A stretch of 64,000 nucleotides of DNA. It comes from Agrobacterium rubi TR3 = NBRC 13261 (GTDB lineage Bacteria; Pseudomonadota; Alphaproteobacteria; Rhizobiales; Rhizobiaceae). The stretch covers positions 114,390-178,389 of the forward strand of contig NZ_BBJU01000004.1 of NCBI RefSeq assembly GCF_000739935.1. The letters are read 5' to 3'. Below, in pieces: positions 9,471 through 19,652 of the stretch (positions are counted from its first letter, which is position 1; each line of letters begins with the position of its first letter). The position numbers were made by a program, and so were the translations under genes. The notes beneath the pieces were generated by a model, which saw nothing but the letters and a program-made list of their open reading frames with translations, was not told where the DNA came from and ran no database searches.

Positions 9471-10361
9471 TTATGATCGGGCAGGCTGTTGTGCATGATT
9501 GGTGATCACGCCCAGCATGAAGCCTTTGGCAACCGCCTGAAAGCGGTTGTTGGCGCTAAGTTTGTCCATGATGCCTGTTTCGAGCTTCTGGAGTTCGTTG
9601 GCGGACACATCCAGCATGCGAGCGAGCCTGATGGGCGCATAGCCTTCAGCCATAAGCTCCAGGCATTGTTGCTCCAACTCATCCAGTTGAACGTCTTCCT
9701 GCTCGATCTGTTCACACGTGCTGTCACTGGTATCGGCAGCCGCGGTGTCGGTCAGCAGGACGTCGCTGATCTGCTGGATCTGGCGACGAACCGTCGAGAT
9801 TTCCGAGGCAAGCTCTGCCTTGCGGGCAGCAAGGACTTCCTGGAAGATCGTGTCGGCAGCTTCCTGGCTGGGTGCATCGGCCAGTTTCTGCATGATCTCC
9901 TGAATGGATGCGACAGGAATGCCAATTTCACGACAGAAGTTGATGACGGCCATGCGGTGCACGTCGCGGTGCGAATAGATTCGCATCAAACCGGCGCGGC
10001 GTGATGAAATGATCGCTTTTTCTTCGTAAAAGTGCAACGTGCGATGTGTGACGCCAAACATGTTGGCCATATCTGCAATTGCGACCGGCTCTGGTGGCAT
10101 GGGAGATGGCAAGGCGACTTCGGGAAGAAATCCCTTGCAAACAGTCTGCGAAGCAGCCCACGTCGTGGACTTTTTCGGCTCTTCCGCATCATGCATAGGT
10201 CTTGCTCTCCATCGCGCTTCTGTTCGCGCTCTTCCGGGAATAGACCTTCTGGAGGGTAACTCCTCTCGCAGCAGGTCTTCAAGCCCTGCCTCAGATGATG
10301 TGATATCGAAATTTGAGTGCGTATTTAGAAGTGTCTCTGAAAAGAAATAGTCGTTCGCCAT
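9471..10361 (-). CDS. MerR-family regulator with C-terminal LuxR-like HTH
   Basis: This 296-residue protein has an unusual layout. A roughly 95-residue N-terminal extension precedes a MerR winged-helix domain (IADMANMFGVTHRTLHFYEEKAI, then RIYSHRDVHRMAVI). A dimerisation coiled coil follows, then a C-terminal segment (LEQQCLELMAEGYAPIRLARMLDVS) that resembles a GerE/LuxR helix-turn-helix. The start chosen is the ATG at 10361 (MANDYF), with GGGG about ten bases upstream. The frame is open to 10472, but that would run into the divergent pdxJ promoter. No effector-binding cysteines are evident. Confidence 0.8.
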   Translation of the reverse strand: MANDYFFSETLLNTHSNFDITSSEAGLEDLLREELPSRRSIPGRARTEARWRARPMHDAEEPKKSTTWAASQTVCKGFLPEVALPSPMPPEPVAIADMANMFGVTHRTLHFYEEKAIISSRRAGLMRIYSHRDVHRMAVINFCREIGIPVASIQEIMQKLADAPSQEAADTIFQEVLAARKAELASEISTVRRQIQQISDVLLTDTAAADTSDSTCEQIEQEDVQLDELEQQCLELMAEGYAPIRLARMLDVSANELQKLETGIMDKLSANNRFQAVAKGFMLGVITNHAQQPARS

Positions 10362-10510
10362 AATGAAACCCCAGACCCCAATGGTGCGAGAAACACCCAT
10401 GTGAGAATTAGGTTCCACAGATTTTAAAATATTTTTTGCACGTCGCTTGCGGGCGGCGTGATAGTAAAACAAACAGAGATGTTTTCAGTCCAACGCAAGC
10501 GGTCTTCATC

Positions 10511-11266
10511 ATGCCAACCACACTCTCCGTCAACGTCAACGCCATCGCCATGCTCCGCAATCGGCGTGATCTGCCATGGCCCGATCTCGCGCATTTTGGC
10601 CGTATCGCGCTGGCCTCCGGGGCGAGCGGTCTGACCGTCCATCCACGTCCGGATCAACGCCATGTCCGCTTTTCCGACCTGCCGGTTTTGCGTGCTCTCA
10701 TCGATGACGAGTTTCCGGATGCCGAGTTCAACATCGAGGGTTATCCGTCCGAGGACTTTCTGCTTTTGTGTGAGGAAACTCAGCCGGAACAGGTGACGCT
10801 TGTACCGGATGATCCATCCCAGGCGACGTCCGATCATGGCTGGGATTTTCGCAAGCATGAGACGTTCTTGAAGGAAACCGTTGCACGTCTGACGACGGCT
10901 GGCATGCGGGTGTCGCTGTTTGCCGATGGTGATGGCGACAGGGAGGCGATGCAACTTGCTGCCGATACCCGTGCAGCCCGCATCGAGCTTTACACCGGCC
11001 CCTATGGTGGCTGTTACGATAGTTCTGAAAAAGCAGAGGCGTGGATCGAAAAGCTCGGTGTCACGGCAGATCATGCCAAGGCGCTTGGGCTCGATGTGAA
11101 TGCGGGGCACGATCTGACGGTTGCCAATCTTCCGGCGCTCATCAAGCGCATTCCGTATCTGGCGGAAGTATCCATCGGTCATGCCCTGACGGCGGATGCG
11201 CTCGAATATGGAATGGCCGAAACGGTACGGCGTTTTTGTCGCGCCTGCGGTCAGCCTATTTCATAA
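10511..11266 (+). CDS. pdxJ: Pyridoxine 5'-phosphate synthase
   Basis: PdxJ condenses 3-amino-1-hydroxyacetone phosphate with deoxyxylulose 5-phosphate in de novo vitamin B6 synthesis. The 251-residue TIM barrel begins [14 protein letters not shown] and carries the family motifs [38 protein letters not shown] and [22 protein letters not shown] closes the phosphate site. The length is normal. The gene is usually followed by acpS in gammaproteobacteria; here it is followed by an NADH dehydrogenase. Confidence 0.95.
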   Translation: MPTTLSVNVNAIAMLRNRRDLPWPDLAHFGRIALASGASGLTVHPRPDQRHVRFSDLPVLRALIDDEFPDAEFNIEGYPSEDFLLLCEETQPEQVTLVPDDPSQATSDHGWDFRKHETFLKETVARLTTAGMRVSLFADGDGDREAMQLAADTRAARIELYTGPYGGCYDSSEKAEAWIEKLGVTADHAKALGLDVNAGHDLTVANLPALIKRIPYLAEVSIGHALTADALEYGMAETVRRFCRACGQPIS

Positions 11267-11296
11267 CTACCGTCGATTTTTGCATTTATATTGTCA

Positions 11297-11328
11297 GCCG
11301 CGCAGCAATTGCGCGGCATATTTATTTT
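11297..11328 (+). terminator. Terminator after pdxJ
   Basis: GCCGCGC (11297-11303) pairs with GCGCGGC (11311-11317), followed by ATATTTATTTT. It lies 30 bases behind the pdxJ stop and separates it from the next gene. Confidence 0.75.
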
Positions 11329-11344
11329 GAGAAGGGCATATTTC

Positions 11345-12610
11345 ATGCAGGAGCATCACGTTGTCGTCGTTGGGGGAGGCTTCGGCGGACTGCAAGTCGT
11401 TCATGGGCTGAAAGGCGCGCCGGTTCGCATCACTTTGATCGACCGCCGTAATCACCATCTGTTTCAGCCATTGCTATACCAAGTTGCCACAACGGCGCTG
11501 GCCACATCCGAAATCGCGTGGCCGATCCGACGGCTTTACCGCGACAGGCCGGAAGTCACCACTTTGCTGTCTGAAGTTAGCGGCATCGACCGCCAAAGCC
11601 GCACGGTGATTTTGAAGTCAGGCGAAACCATTCCCTTCGATACACTGGTTCTGGCGACGGGCGCACGGCATGCCTATTTCGGCAATGATGCCTGGGAAAA
11701 GCATGCGCCGGGCCTGAAGACGCTCGAAGACGCCACCACCATCCGCCGCCGCCTTCTGCTGGCCTTCGAACGCGCGGAGCTTGCCACCACGGAGGAGGAA
11801 AAGCAGGCTCACCTGACATTCGTGGTCATTGGTGCCGGTCCGACGGGTGTCGAGATGGCGGGCATGATTGCAGAGCTGGCGCATAAAGTGTTGCCGCCGG
11901 AATTTCGCAATGTCGATACGCGCAAGACACGGGTTCTGCTGGTCGAGGCAGGGCAACGGGTGCTGCCAGCCTTCACCGAAGACCTTTCCGCCTACAGCAA
12001 GCGCGCCTTGGAAAAGCTCGGCGTCGAAGTGCTGCTTGGTACGCCCGTTTCCGCCTGCACGGAAGAGGGTGTGAAGATCGGCGAGCACTTTACACCCGCC
12101 CGCACCATGATCTGGGCAGCCGGGGTTCAGGCGTCGCCCGCTGCAAAATGGCTCGAAACGACATCAGACAGGGCAGGGCGGGCGGAAGTCGGTCCTCAGC
12201 TCAACATCCCCAGTGACCCCAACATCTTCGTCATCGGTGATACGGCGTCCGTCATGCAGGATAATGGCAAGCCCGTACCGGGTGTTGCGCCAGCTGCCAA
12301 ACAACAGGGTGCCTATGTTGCCGAGGTCATCACGGCGCGCCTTGCTGGAAAGACAGACCAGCCCGCATTCCACTATCGCCACCAAGGCAATCTCGCCACC
12401 ATCGGCAAGAGCGCGGCGGTAGCCGATTTTGGCAAGATAAAGCTGACGGGCGTTCTGGCCTGGTGGATCTGGGGCCTCGCCCACATCTACTTCCTCATCG
12501 GCACCCGCTCACGCCTGGCCGTAGCATGGAGCTGGCTGTGGATTTATCTCAGCGGCCAGCACAGCGCGCGGTTGATTACGCAGAAGGAAACGCTGAAGGA
12601 CGAGGCTTGA
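11345..12610 (+). CDS. ndh: Type II NADH dehydrogenase (NDH-2 family)
   Basis: This 421-residue FAD enzyme passes electrons from NADH to quinone without pumping protons. It has an N-terminal FAD-binding GGGFGG motif at about residues 9-14, a second Rossmann motif VVIGAGPTGVEMAG near residue 162, the FAD motif NIFVIGDTAS near residue 295, and a C-terminal amphipathic/hydrophobic segment (LAWWIWGLAHIYFLIG) that anchors the protein to the membrane. The ATG at 11345 follows GAGAAGG. It is a peripheral inner-membrane enzyme of the respiratory chain. Confidence 0.9.
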   Translation: MQEHHVVVVGGGFGGLQVVHGLKGAPVRITLIDRRNHHLFQPLLYQVATTALATSEIAWPIRRLYRDRPEVTTLLSEVSGIDRQSRTVILKSGETIPFDTLVLATGARHAYFGNDAWEKHAPGLKTLEDATTIRRRLLLAFERAELATTEEEKQAHLTFVVIGAGPTGVEMAGMIAELAHKVLPPEFRNVDTRKTRVLLVEAGQRVLPAFTEDLSAYSKRALEKLGVEVLLGTPVSACTEEGVKIGEHFTPARTMIWAAGVQASPAAKWLETTSDRAGRAEVGPQLNIPSDPNIFVIGDTASVMQDNGKPVPGVAPAAKQQGAYVAEVITARLAGKTDQPAFHYRHQGNLATIGKSAAVADFGKIKLTGVLAWWIWGLAHIYFLIGTRSRLAVAWSWLWIYLSGQHSARLITQKETLKDEA

Positions 12611-12682
12611 GGTTACTCAGGCCAACCTGTTGGCTGGCCTGCCATGCAAATGTTGGGCGTAAGCGGAAATCAGACCTCCGTT

Positions 12683-12705
12683 ACCCTCGGGCTTGTCCCG
12701 AGGGT
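12683..12705. repeat. Palindromic intergenic repeat, copy 1
   Basis: ACCCTCGGG and CCCGAGGGT flank a five-base centre. The exact reverse complement of the whole 23 bases occurs at 18671-18693, with similarity running several bases further on both sides. Both copies lie between genes. The sequence fits the short RIME-type palindromes known from rhizobia. Confidence 0.75.
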
Positions 12706-12742
12706 CTGACCACAGTTAACATCGTAGCTCGATGATTCCCCA

Positions 12743-13627
12743 TCAACCAGCAAGCGCAGCCTTATGCGCCTTGAAAAACGCGGATGTCGACTGCGGCTTT
12801 TCGCCCGTCAGCGTTTCGTAATCGCTGCTCAGGATATCGAAATTGCCAGCGGCAACATTGGCATCGGCGGATACCAGCATGTCGGCCACGAAGCCCGGTA
12901 GGCCCGCGCTTTCGATGCCTTGCTTCAACTGCTCGCCGGTAACCTGAACGGCAACCAGAGGCTTGCCCGCAGCATCCGAAATGATCTTGGCGATCTCATC
13001 CGCAGTCAGGCTTTCAGGGCCGGTCAGCGTGTAGGTGGTGTTGGACGGTGCAGACTTTGCAAGCACCGCCGCCGCCGCGCGGGCGCAATCGTCTCGCGAT
13101 ATGTTGGAGACCTTGCCGTTGCCGGTTGCCGTGAACCATTTCCCACTTTGAAGATTGTGCGGCATGGCGTGCATGTAGTTGTCGTAATACCAAGCATTGC
13201 GGATGATGGTGTAGGGAACACCGCTGGCTTTGACTGCTTCCTCGGTGCCGAGATGATCCGGCGCGAAGGTGACGAGAGATTTGTCCGGGTTCGGCATGGA
13301 GGTATAGGCGAGGTGCTTGACGCCAGCCTTGGCGGCGGCCGTGACGGCTGCCTTGTGCTGGGTCAGACGCTGACCGGGAACGGCGAGCGCATCGGTGGAA
13401 ACGATGAGCAATGTGTCGATGCCGGCAAACGCGGCGTCGAGAGATGCCGCATCATCGAAATCAGCCTTGCGCGTCTCTACACCCTTTGCGGCCAGTGCTG
13501 AAAGCTTGGTGGTGTCGCGGCTGGCGGCAACGATATCGGACGCTGCAACGCCACAGGTTTCCAACAGGTGGTGGATGACGGCCTGCCCGAGTTGGCCCGA
13601 CGCGCCGGTTACGAGAATTTTGCTCAT
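12743..13627 (-). CDS. NAD(P)H-binding quinone oxidoreductase, QorB/NmrA type
   Basis: This 294-residue atypical short-chain dehydrogenase has the N-terminal nucleotide-binding motif GASGQLGQAV. Further family motifs are TLLIVSTDAL, HLAYTSMPN and TIIRNAWYYDNY. E. coli QorB (YtfG) reduces quinones with NADPH and has this architecture. The ATG at 13627 follows AAGGAC. It is divergent from an HxlR regulator, the same pairing as ytfG/ytfH in E. coli, which suggests regulation by that neighbour, probably by quinone or electrophile stress. Confidence 0.88.
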   Translation of the reverse strand: MSKILVTGASGQLGQAVIHHLLETCGVAASDIVAASRDTTKLSALAAKGVETRKADFDDAASLDAAFAGIDTLLIVSTDALAVPGQRLTQHKAAVTAAAKAGVKHLAYTSMPNPDKSLVTFAPDHLGTEEAVKASGVPYTIIRNAWYYDNYMHAMPHNLQSGKWFTATGNGKVSNISRDDCARAAAAVLAKSAPSNTTYTLTGPESLTADEIAKIISDAAGKPLVAVQVTGEQLKQGIESAGLPGFVADMLVSADANVAAGNFDILSSDYETLTGEKPQSTSAFFKAHKAALAG

Positions 13628-13764
13628 CACATATGTCCTTTTCCGCATCCATTGGCAGCGGATGCATTGCTGGTCTCAAAAAGAGAGTAAGGCTAAAATA
13701 GGAATTGATGTGCATCTGTAAAGAAGGCATGTTTTCCGCTCTACGTTACCAGAAGGGAACCACC

Positions 13765-14172
13765 ATGACTGCGACGATTTCCAGATTGAAGCCGAAGGCA
13801 TCCGCGCCATCGCCAGATTTTGCCAATCTGGATTTCGACAATTGCCCGGTGCGCGACCTTCTCAACCAAATCGGCGGAAAATGGTCGACGTTGTTGCTGC
13901 AGGCCTTGGCGGAAAAGCCTTATCGCTTCGGGGAACTGCGCCGCATGGTGCCGGATATTTCGCAGCGCATGCTGACGCAGACATTGCGCGACCTTCAACG
14001 CGACGGTTACATTCACCGCGAAGTGTTTCCCACCAAGCCTCCCAGCGTAGAATATAGCATGACGCCGCTGGGGCGCTCGCTCTACCGGCCCCTGTCCGAG
14101 GTGATCAACTGGGCGCTGGAAAATCACGATGCCGTCAAGGTTGCGCGACAGCGCTTCGAAGCGGACGCCTGA
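13765..14172 (+). CDS. HxlR-family transcriptional regulator
   Basis: This 135-residue winged-helix protein has the HxlR core: CPVRDLLNQIGGKWSTLLLQAL, then RFGELRRMVPDISQRMLTQTLRDLQRDG and the wing YSMTPLGRSL. A Cys in the conserved N-terminal CPV motif is the redox- or quinone-sensing residue in several relatives. The ATG at 13765 follows AGAAGGGA. It is divergent from the quinone reductase gene, so autoregulation and control of that gene are likely. Confidence 0.9.
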   Translation: MTATISRLKPKASAPSPDFANLDFDNCPVRDLLNQIGGKWSTLLLQALAEKPYRFGELRRMVPDISQRMLTQTLRDLQRDGYIHREVFPTKPPSVEYSMTPLGRSLYRPLSEVINWALENHDAVKVARQRFEADA

Positions 14173-14273
14173 CGATTCATACACTTGCGAAAAAGCTCAT
14201 GTTGCGTCGCGTCAAATCGCGCGCCTCGTTCAAAAAAGTTCTTGACCCTGCACGTGGCTCCCCTTAAACAACA

Positions 14274-14307
14274 CTCGAACCGTACCGTACGGTACATAAC
14301 ATTCGAG
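14274..14307 (+). promoter_or_regulatory. Likely operator of the TetR regulator
   Basis: GTACCGTACGGTAC (14282-14295) is a perfect 14-base palindrome. It is enclosed by a second inverted pair CTCGAA (14274-14279) and TTCGAG (14302-14307). The site lies just ahead of the TetR start, where an autoregulatory operator is expected. Confidence 0.65.
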
Positions 14308-14312
14308 ATGGA

Positions 14313-16039
<1,727 letters not shown>

Positions 16040-16066
16040 GCCGTTATTGTTTGGATGAGTTTGCGG

Positions 16067-16098
16067 AAGGCCGGGGCGAAAGCTCCGGCCTTTATATT
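16067..16098 (+). terminator. Terminator after ilvC
   Basis: AAGGCCGGGGC (16067-16077) pairs with GCTCCGGCCTT (16082-16092) around GAAA, with one G-T pair, followed by TATATTT. The far arm touches the end of the convergent gene. Confidence 0.85.
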
Positions 16099-16655
16099 TC
16101 ATATGCCGATCCCAGATAGACGCCGTCAATGCTATCAGAGACCTCTTCTATGTAGGAGTTGATCGCTCCCAATAGATCAGTGAGTATAAAGTACTTTCGT
16201 TCAAACTTGTCCGACTTGATTGAAATCGCGGCATCGAACTCCTCAGTCATCGTTACTGACGTAAAGATATCGATTCTATCTGCTGCATATTCGAGTTTTC
16301 CAAGCTCCTTAAATATGGTTATTTCATTTCCATGGATAATATTTCCAATTATATTCCATGCACTGTCTGATTTCTTTTCGCCCGCTTCCTTAGAAACTTG
16401 ATCAGAAATACGGACGTTTCTAGATTTAAGTGAAGATGTAGTCTGAGAAATTTCAGCGAACCTTCTCGCTGAAATACCTAGTATCAGCAGGTCCTTGCGA
16501 CAAAGGTTCTCCGCAACAGTATAGTATTCGCCGTGACCTAAGATTTTTAGGCTCCGGGAAGTTGCGTAAGCCGCTAGGCGGCTTACTGCTTCGATAGTGT
16601 CGTTGTAAGCATGTTTGCAAAGATCTCTGTCGACCTTTTGCTTTAGCTTTTTCAT
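16092..16655 (-). CDS. Hypothetical protein in an AT-rich insert
   Basis: This 187-residue protein starts MKKLKQKVDRD. I do not recognise the family. It is soluble and mixed alpha/beta in appearance, with charged N- and C-terminal parts. Its base composition is clearly more AT-rich than both neighbours (ilvC and the mutarotase gene), which suggests recent acquisition. The gene ends inside the ilvC terminator and begins five bases after the mutarotase stop, so it may be co-transcribed with that gene. Confidence 0.6.
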   Translation of the reverse strand: MKKLKQKVDRDLCKHAYNDTIEAVSRLAAYATSRSLKILGHGEYYTVAENLCRKDLLILGISARRFAEISQTTSSLKSRNVRISDQVSKEAGEKKSDSAWNIIGNIIHGNEITIFKELGKLEYAADRIDIFTSVTMTEEFDAAISIKSDKFERKYFILTDLLGAINSYIEEVSDSIDGVYLGSAYEI

Positions 16656-16660
16656 TGAGT

Positions 16661-17113
16661 TTATGCCCCCGGCGCAATCACACCCTTCGTCAGAATGAAA
16701 CACCCGTAAAACCGGGTCTCGCCAGTCGTAATCACGCAATAGGCATCCTTGGCCTGCTCATAGAATGCAAACCGCTCGATGCCGTACATCGGCGCGGACT
16801 TGCCTTCAGCAGCGTCGATTTCCGCTTGTACCTCAGCCTGCACCGGCTCGATCTGGTCAGGCGCACCCATGACTTCCATGCGGCCGACGGAGGGCTGGAG
16901 GGGGGTGTCGAGGGGGAAGACGGAGAGGATGGCTTTCATGGCGCGGGCGGCGGAAATGTTTTCCATGCGCAGCACCTGTCCGACATTGGTCGACTGGGCG
17001 ACGCTGTCGGATGGGAAGTTGGTGTCGGTGACGACGAGCGTGTCGCCGTGGCCCATGGCGCGCAGAGCGTGCAGCACATCGGCGTTCAGCGCCGGGTCAA
17101 TATTCTTGAGCAT
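16661..17113 (-). CDS. RbsD/FucU-family sugar mutarotase
   Basis: This 150-residue protein matches FucU-type L-fucose mutarotases, which interconvert sugar anomers. Motifs are MLKNIDPALNADVLHALRAMGHGD, VTDTNFPSDS and the C-terminal YGCFILTKGV. It has the usual family length. The ATG at 17113 follows a strong AGGAGG. No fucose or ribose catabolic genes are near, so the sugar is not known. Confidence 0.9.
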   Translation of the reverse strand: MLKNIDPALNADVLHALRAMGHGDTLVVTDTNFPSDSVAQSTNVGQVLRMENISAARAMKAILSVFPLDTPLQPSVGRMEVMGAPDQIEPVQAEVQAEIDAAEGKSAPMYGIERFAFYEQAKDAYCVITTGETRFYGCFILTKGVIAPGA

Positions 17114-17281
17114 GTCGTCTCCTCCTGAGATCAAATCAATCGGCCCGCAATCGAGCCGGAAAATGCCCTGCCGTCAATCCATCGTGAAGCAGATTGTGAA
17201 GTCTGCGGAGAGATTGTATTGGGTATCGGCAATTTGGGAGCAGGCGCAAAAAATCTGAAAAACCGTACCGAAAACTGATAA

Positions 17282-17296
17282 GTCAGCATTGCTGAC
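17282..17296. promoter_or_regulatory. Palindrome upstream of aminotransferase
   Basis: GTCAGCATTGCTGAC is a perfect inverted repeat around one base, 58 bases before the aminotransferase start and in the divergent promoter region with the mutarotase gene. It looks like a regulator-binding site. The protein that binds it is unknown. Confidence 0.5.
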
Positions 17297-17353
17297 CTAT
17301 CGTGATTTCTGTACATATTTGCGCAAGAAAACGAAATATGAGGAAACCACCCT

Positions 17354-18598
17354 ATGCTTGATTGGGAACAAATTTTCGCCACGCGCTCATCGCGGATGAA
17401 AGCCTCTGAAATCCGCGAGCTTTTGAAGCTTCTGGACCAGCCTGACATCATTTCCTTTGCAGGCGGTATTCCTGACCCAGCGCTATTTCCCGATGAGGAA
17501 TTCAAGCAGGCTTACGCGGATATCTTCTCTGGTCCGCAGGTGAACTCGGCCCTGCAATATTCCGTCAGCGAAGGCTACAAGCCGCTGCGCGAATGGATCG
17601 TCAAGGACATGGCGAAGATCGGTATCGACTGCGCCGTTGATAACGTTTTCATCACCTCTGGTTCGCAGCAGGCGCTGGATTATCTCGGCAAGCTGTTCAT
17701 TTCGCCCAACGACACCGCGCTGGTGACATGGCCGACCTATCTCGGCGCTCTCTCGGCGTTCAACGCCTATGAGCCGACCTACGATCAGTTGAACCCGAAC
17801 GGTAACCGCACGCCGCAGGCTTACCGCGACACGGCGGCGAAGACTGGCGGTGCGGTGAAGTTTGCCTATCTCTCGGCGGATTTCTCCAACCCAACGGGCG
17901 AAACCGTCGATCTGGCCGGTCGTCACAAGTTGCTGGAACTGGCGGATGAACTGGATATCGCCGTTATCGAAGACGGTGCCTATCAGAACCTGCGTTTCGA
18001 TGGCGAGCCGGTCACGCCGATCATGGCGCTGGACATCGCCCGCAGCGGTGGCATCGAAAAGACCCGCACGATCTATTCCGGCAGCTTCTCCAAGACGCTG
18101 GCGCCGGGTCTTCGGGTCGGCTTCGTGGTTGCGTCCATGCCGGTCATCCGCAAGCTGGTTTTGATGAAGCAGGCAGCGGACCTGCATTCCTCGACCATCA
18201 ACCAGATGGCCGTCGAGCATGTCGCGTCGCGTGGTTTCGACAAGCAGGTTGCGAAGATCAAGGCAGCTTACAGTGCTCGCCGCGATGCGATGCTGGCTGC
18301 ATTGGACACGTACATGCCGAAATCTGCGCGCTGGACGAAGCCGGAAGGCGGCATGTTCGTCTGGGTCACGCTGCCGGAAGGCCTCGATGGCGCGGAACTC
18401 TTGGCGCAATCGCTCTCCACTGAACGCGTGGCCTTCGTTCCCGGCAAGGCCTTCTTCGCGGATGGCTCCGGCGCCAACACGCTGCGCATCAGCTTCTCCT
18501 GCGCCAACGAGCAGATGATCGAGGAAGGCATCAAGCGCCTTGGCCGTTTGATTGCCGGTGCGGAAACGAAATCGACTGCGACGATGCCGCTGGTTTAA
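17354..18598 (+). CDS. PLP-dependent aminotransferase (class I/II, LysN-like)
   Basis: This 414-residue fold-type I aminotransferase resembles 2-aminoadipate/aromatic aminotransferases. The pyridoxal Lys is in SGSFSKTLAPGLRVGF, near residue 247. The N-terminal IISFAGGIPDPALFP and the conserved SNPTGET are present, and the C-terminal FVPGKAFFAD...LRISFS closes the active site. The substrate is not fixed by sequence. The gene is divergent from the mutarotase gene and followed by a palindromic repeat. Confidence 0.93.
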   Translation: MLDWEQIFATRSSRMKASEIRELLKLLDQPDIISFAGGIPDPALFPDEEFKQAYADIFSGPQVNSALQYSVSEGYKPLREWIVKDMAKIGIDCAVDNVFITSGSQQALDYLGKLFISPNDTALVTWPTYLGALSAFNAYEPTYDQLNPNGNRTPQAYRDTAAKTGGAVKFAYLSADFSNPTGETVDLAGRHKLLELADELDIAVIEDGAYQNLRFDGEPVTPIMALDIARSGGIEKTRTIYSGSFSKTLAPGLRVGFVVASMPVIRKLVLMKQAADLHSSTINQMAVEHVASRGFDKQVAKIKAAYSARRDAMLAALDTYMPKSARWTKPEGGMFVWVTLPEGLDGAELLAQSLSTERVAFVPGKAFFADGSGANTLRISFSCANEQMIEEGIKRLGRLIAGAETKSTATMPLV

Positions 18599-18670
18599 GC
18601 GGTCGTCTTTTTGCGTCATACTCGGGCTCGTCCTGAGGAACTGACGCACCCCAACATCGAACGTGATCAG

Positions 18671-18693
18671 ACCCTCGGGACAAGCCCGAGGGT
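18671..18693. repeat. Palindromic intergenic repeat, copy 2
   Basis: This is the exact reverse complement of 12683-12705 (arms ACCCTCGGG/CCCGAGGGT). About 50 bases upstream, a decayed half-copy (CTCGGGCTCGTCCTGAGG, near 18623-18640) suggests a larger composite repeat between the aminotransferase and PhzF genes. Confidence 0.75.
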
Positions 18694-18737
18694 GACGAAG
18701 ATTTGCGTCTTCAAACCCCCAATAAAAGGAGTTCGTC

Positions 18738-19571
18738 ATGACCAGCCAGCACGCGTTCCAGCAAGTGGATGTCTTCTCGTCGCAGCCGCTCAAGGGCAAT
18801 CCTCTCGCCGTGGTCTTCGATGCGGATGGCCTTTCCGATGCGCAGATGGCGGCTTTTGCCAACTGGACGAACCTCAGCGAAACGACATTCATTCTGAAAC
18901 CCACATCGCCGGATGCCGATTACCGGGTGCGGATATTTACGCCGCATGGTGAGCTGCCTTTCGCCGGTCATCCGACGCTTGGTACATGCCATGTCTGGCT
19001 TTCGCGCCAAGGCAAGACAGACAAGAGCGAGGTGGTGCAGGAGTGTGAGGCGGGTCTCGTCAGGATCAGGGTTTCGGATGGCAAGCTTGCCTTTGCGGCA
19101 CCGCCTTTACGCAAATCCGGCCCGGTGAACGCCGATACGCTTGAAGCGGTCATCGCGGGTCTTGGTCTGGCCAAAGACGTCATTGTCGATGCGAACTGGA
19201 CGGATAACGGTCCGGGCTGGGTTTCGCTGCTGCTGCGCACTCGCCAAGATGTGTTGAACATCAAGCCGAACTATCCGGTGCTGGGCGGACTGAAGGTTGG
19301 CGTGGCCGCTGCGTGCAGCGCGGACGATGCTATCGAGGCGGATTTCGAGCTGAGAGCCTTTGCGGATGGTTACGAAGACCCGGTCACCGGCAGCCTGAAT
19401 GCGGGCATCGCGCAATGGCTGATCGGGCAGGGCATTGCGCCACAACATTATGTGGCAAGTCAGGGTACGGTTCTGGGCCGGGCCGGGCGCGTGAGTGTCG
19501 ACAAGATCGGCGACGATATCTGGATCGGCGGTGCGGTGACGGTGTTGATCGAGGGCACTGTCACGCTGTGA
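18738..19571 (+). CDS. PhzF-family isomerase-like protein
   Basis: This 277-residue protein has the PhzF/DapF-like two-domain fold. N-terminal QVDVFSSQPLKGNPLAVV is typical, and the catalytic Glu is in NLSETTFIL. FTPHGELPFAGHPTLGT and the C-terminal DPVTGSLNAGIA are hallmark motifs. No phenazine genes are present, and most such genomic proteins have unknown substrates. AAAAGGAG precedes the ATG. Confidence 0.93.
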   Translation: MTSQHAFQQVDVFSSQPLKGNPLAVVFDADGLSDAQMAAFANWTNLSETTFILKPTSPDADYRVRIFTPHGELPFAGHPTLGTCHVWLSRQGKTDKSEVVQECEAGLVRIRVSDGKLAFAAPPLRKSGPVNADTLEAVIAGLGLAKDVIVDANWTDNGPGWVSLLLRTRQDVLNIKPNYPVLGGLKVGVAAACSADDAIEADFELRAFADGYEDPVTGSLNAGIAQWLIGQGIAPQHYVASQGTVLGRAGRVSVDKIGDDIWIGGAVTVLIEGTVTL

Positions 19572-19594
19572 CGGGTGCTTAAAACCTGCCTGTC

Positions 19595-19620
19595 ACACAC
19601 ATGTTATGGATGTGTGTTTT
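19595..19620 (+). terminator. Terminator after PhzF gene
   Basis: ACACACAT (19595-19602) pairs with ATGTGTGT (19610-19617) and runs into a T stretch 24 bases behind the stop. Confidence 0.75.
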
Positions 19621-19652
19621 AGCGGTGCCAGATCGCAACTGGAACCGCATTC

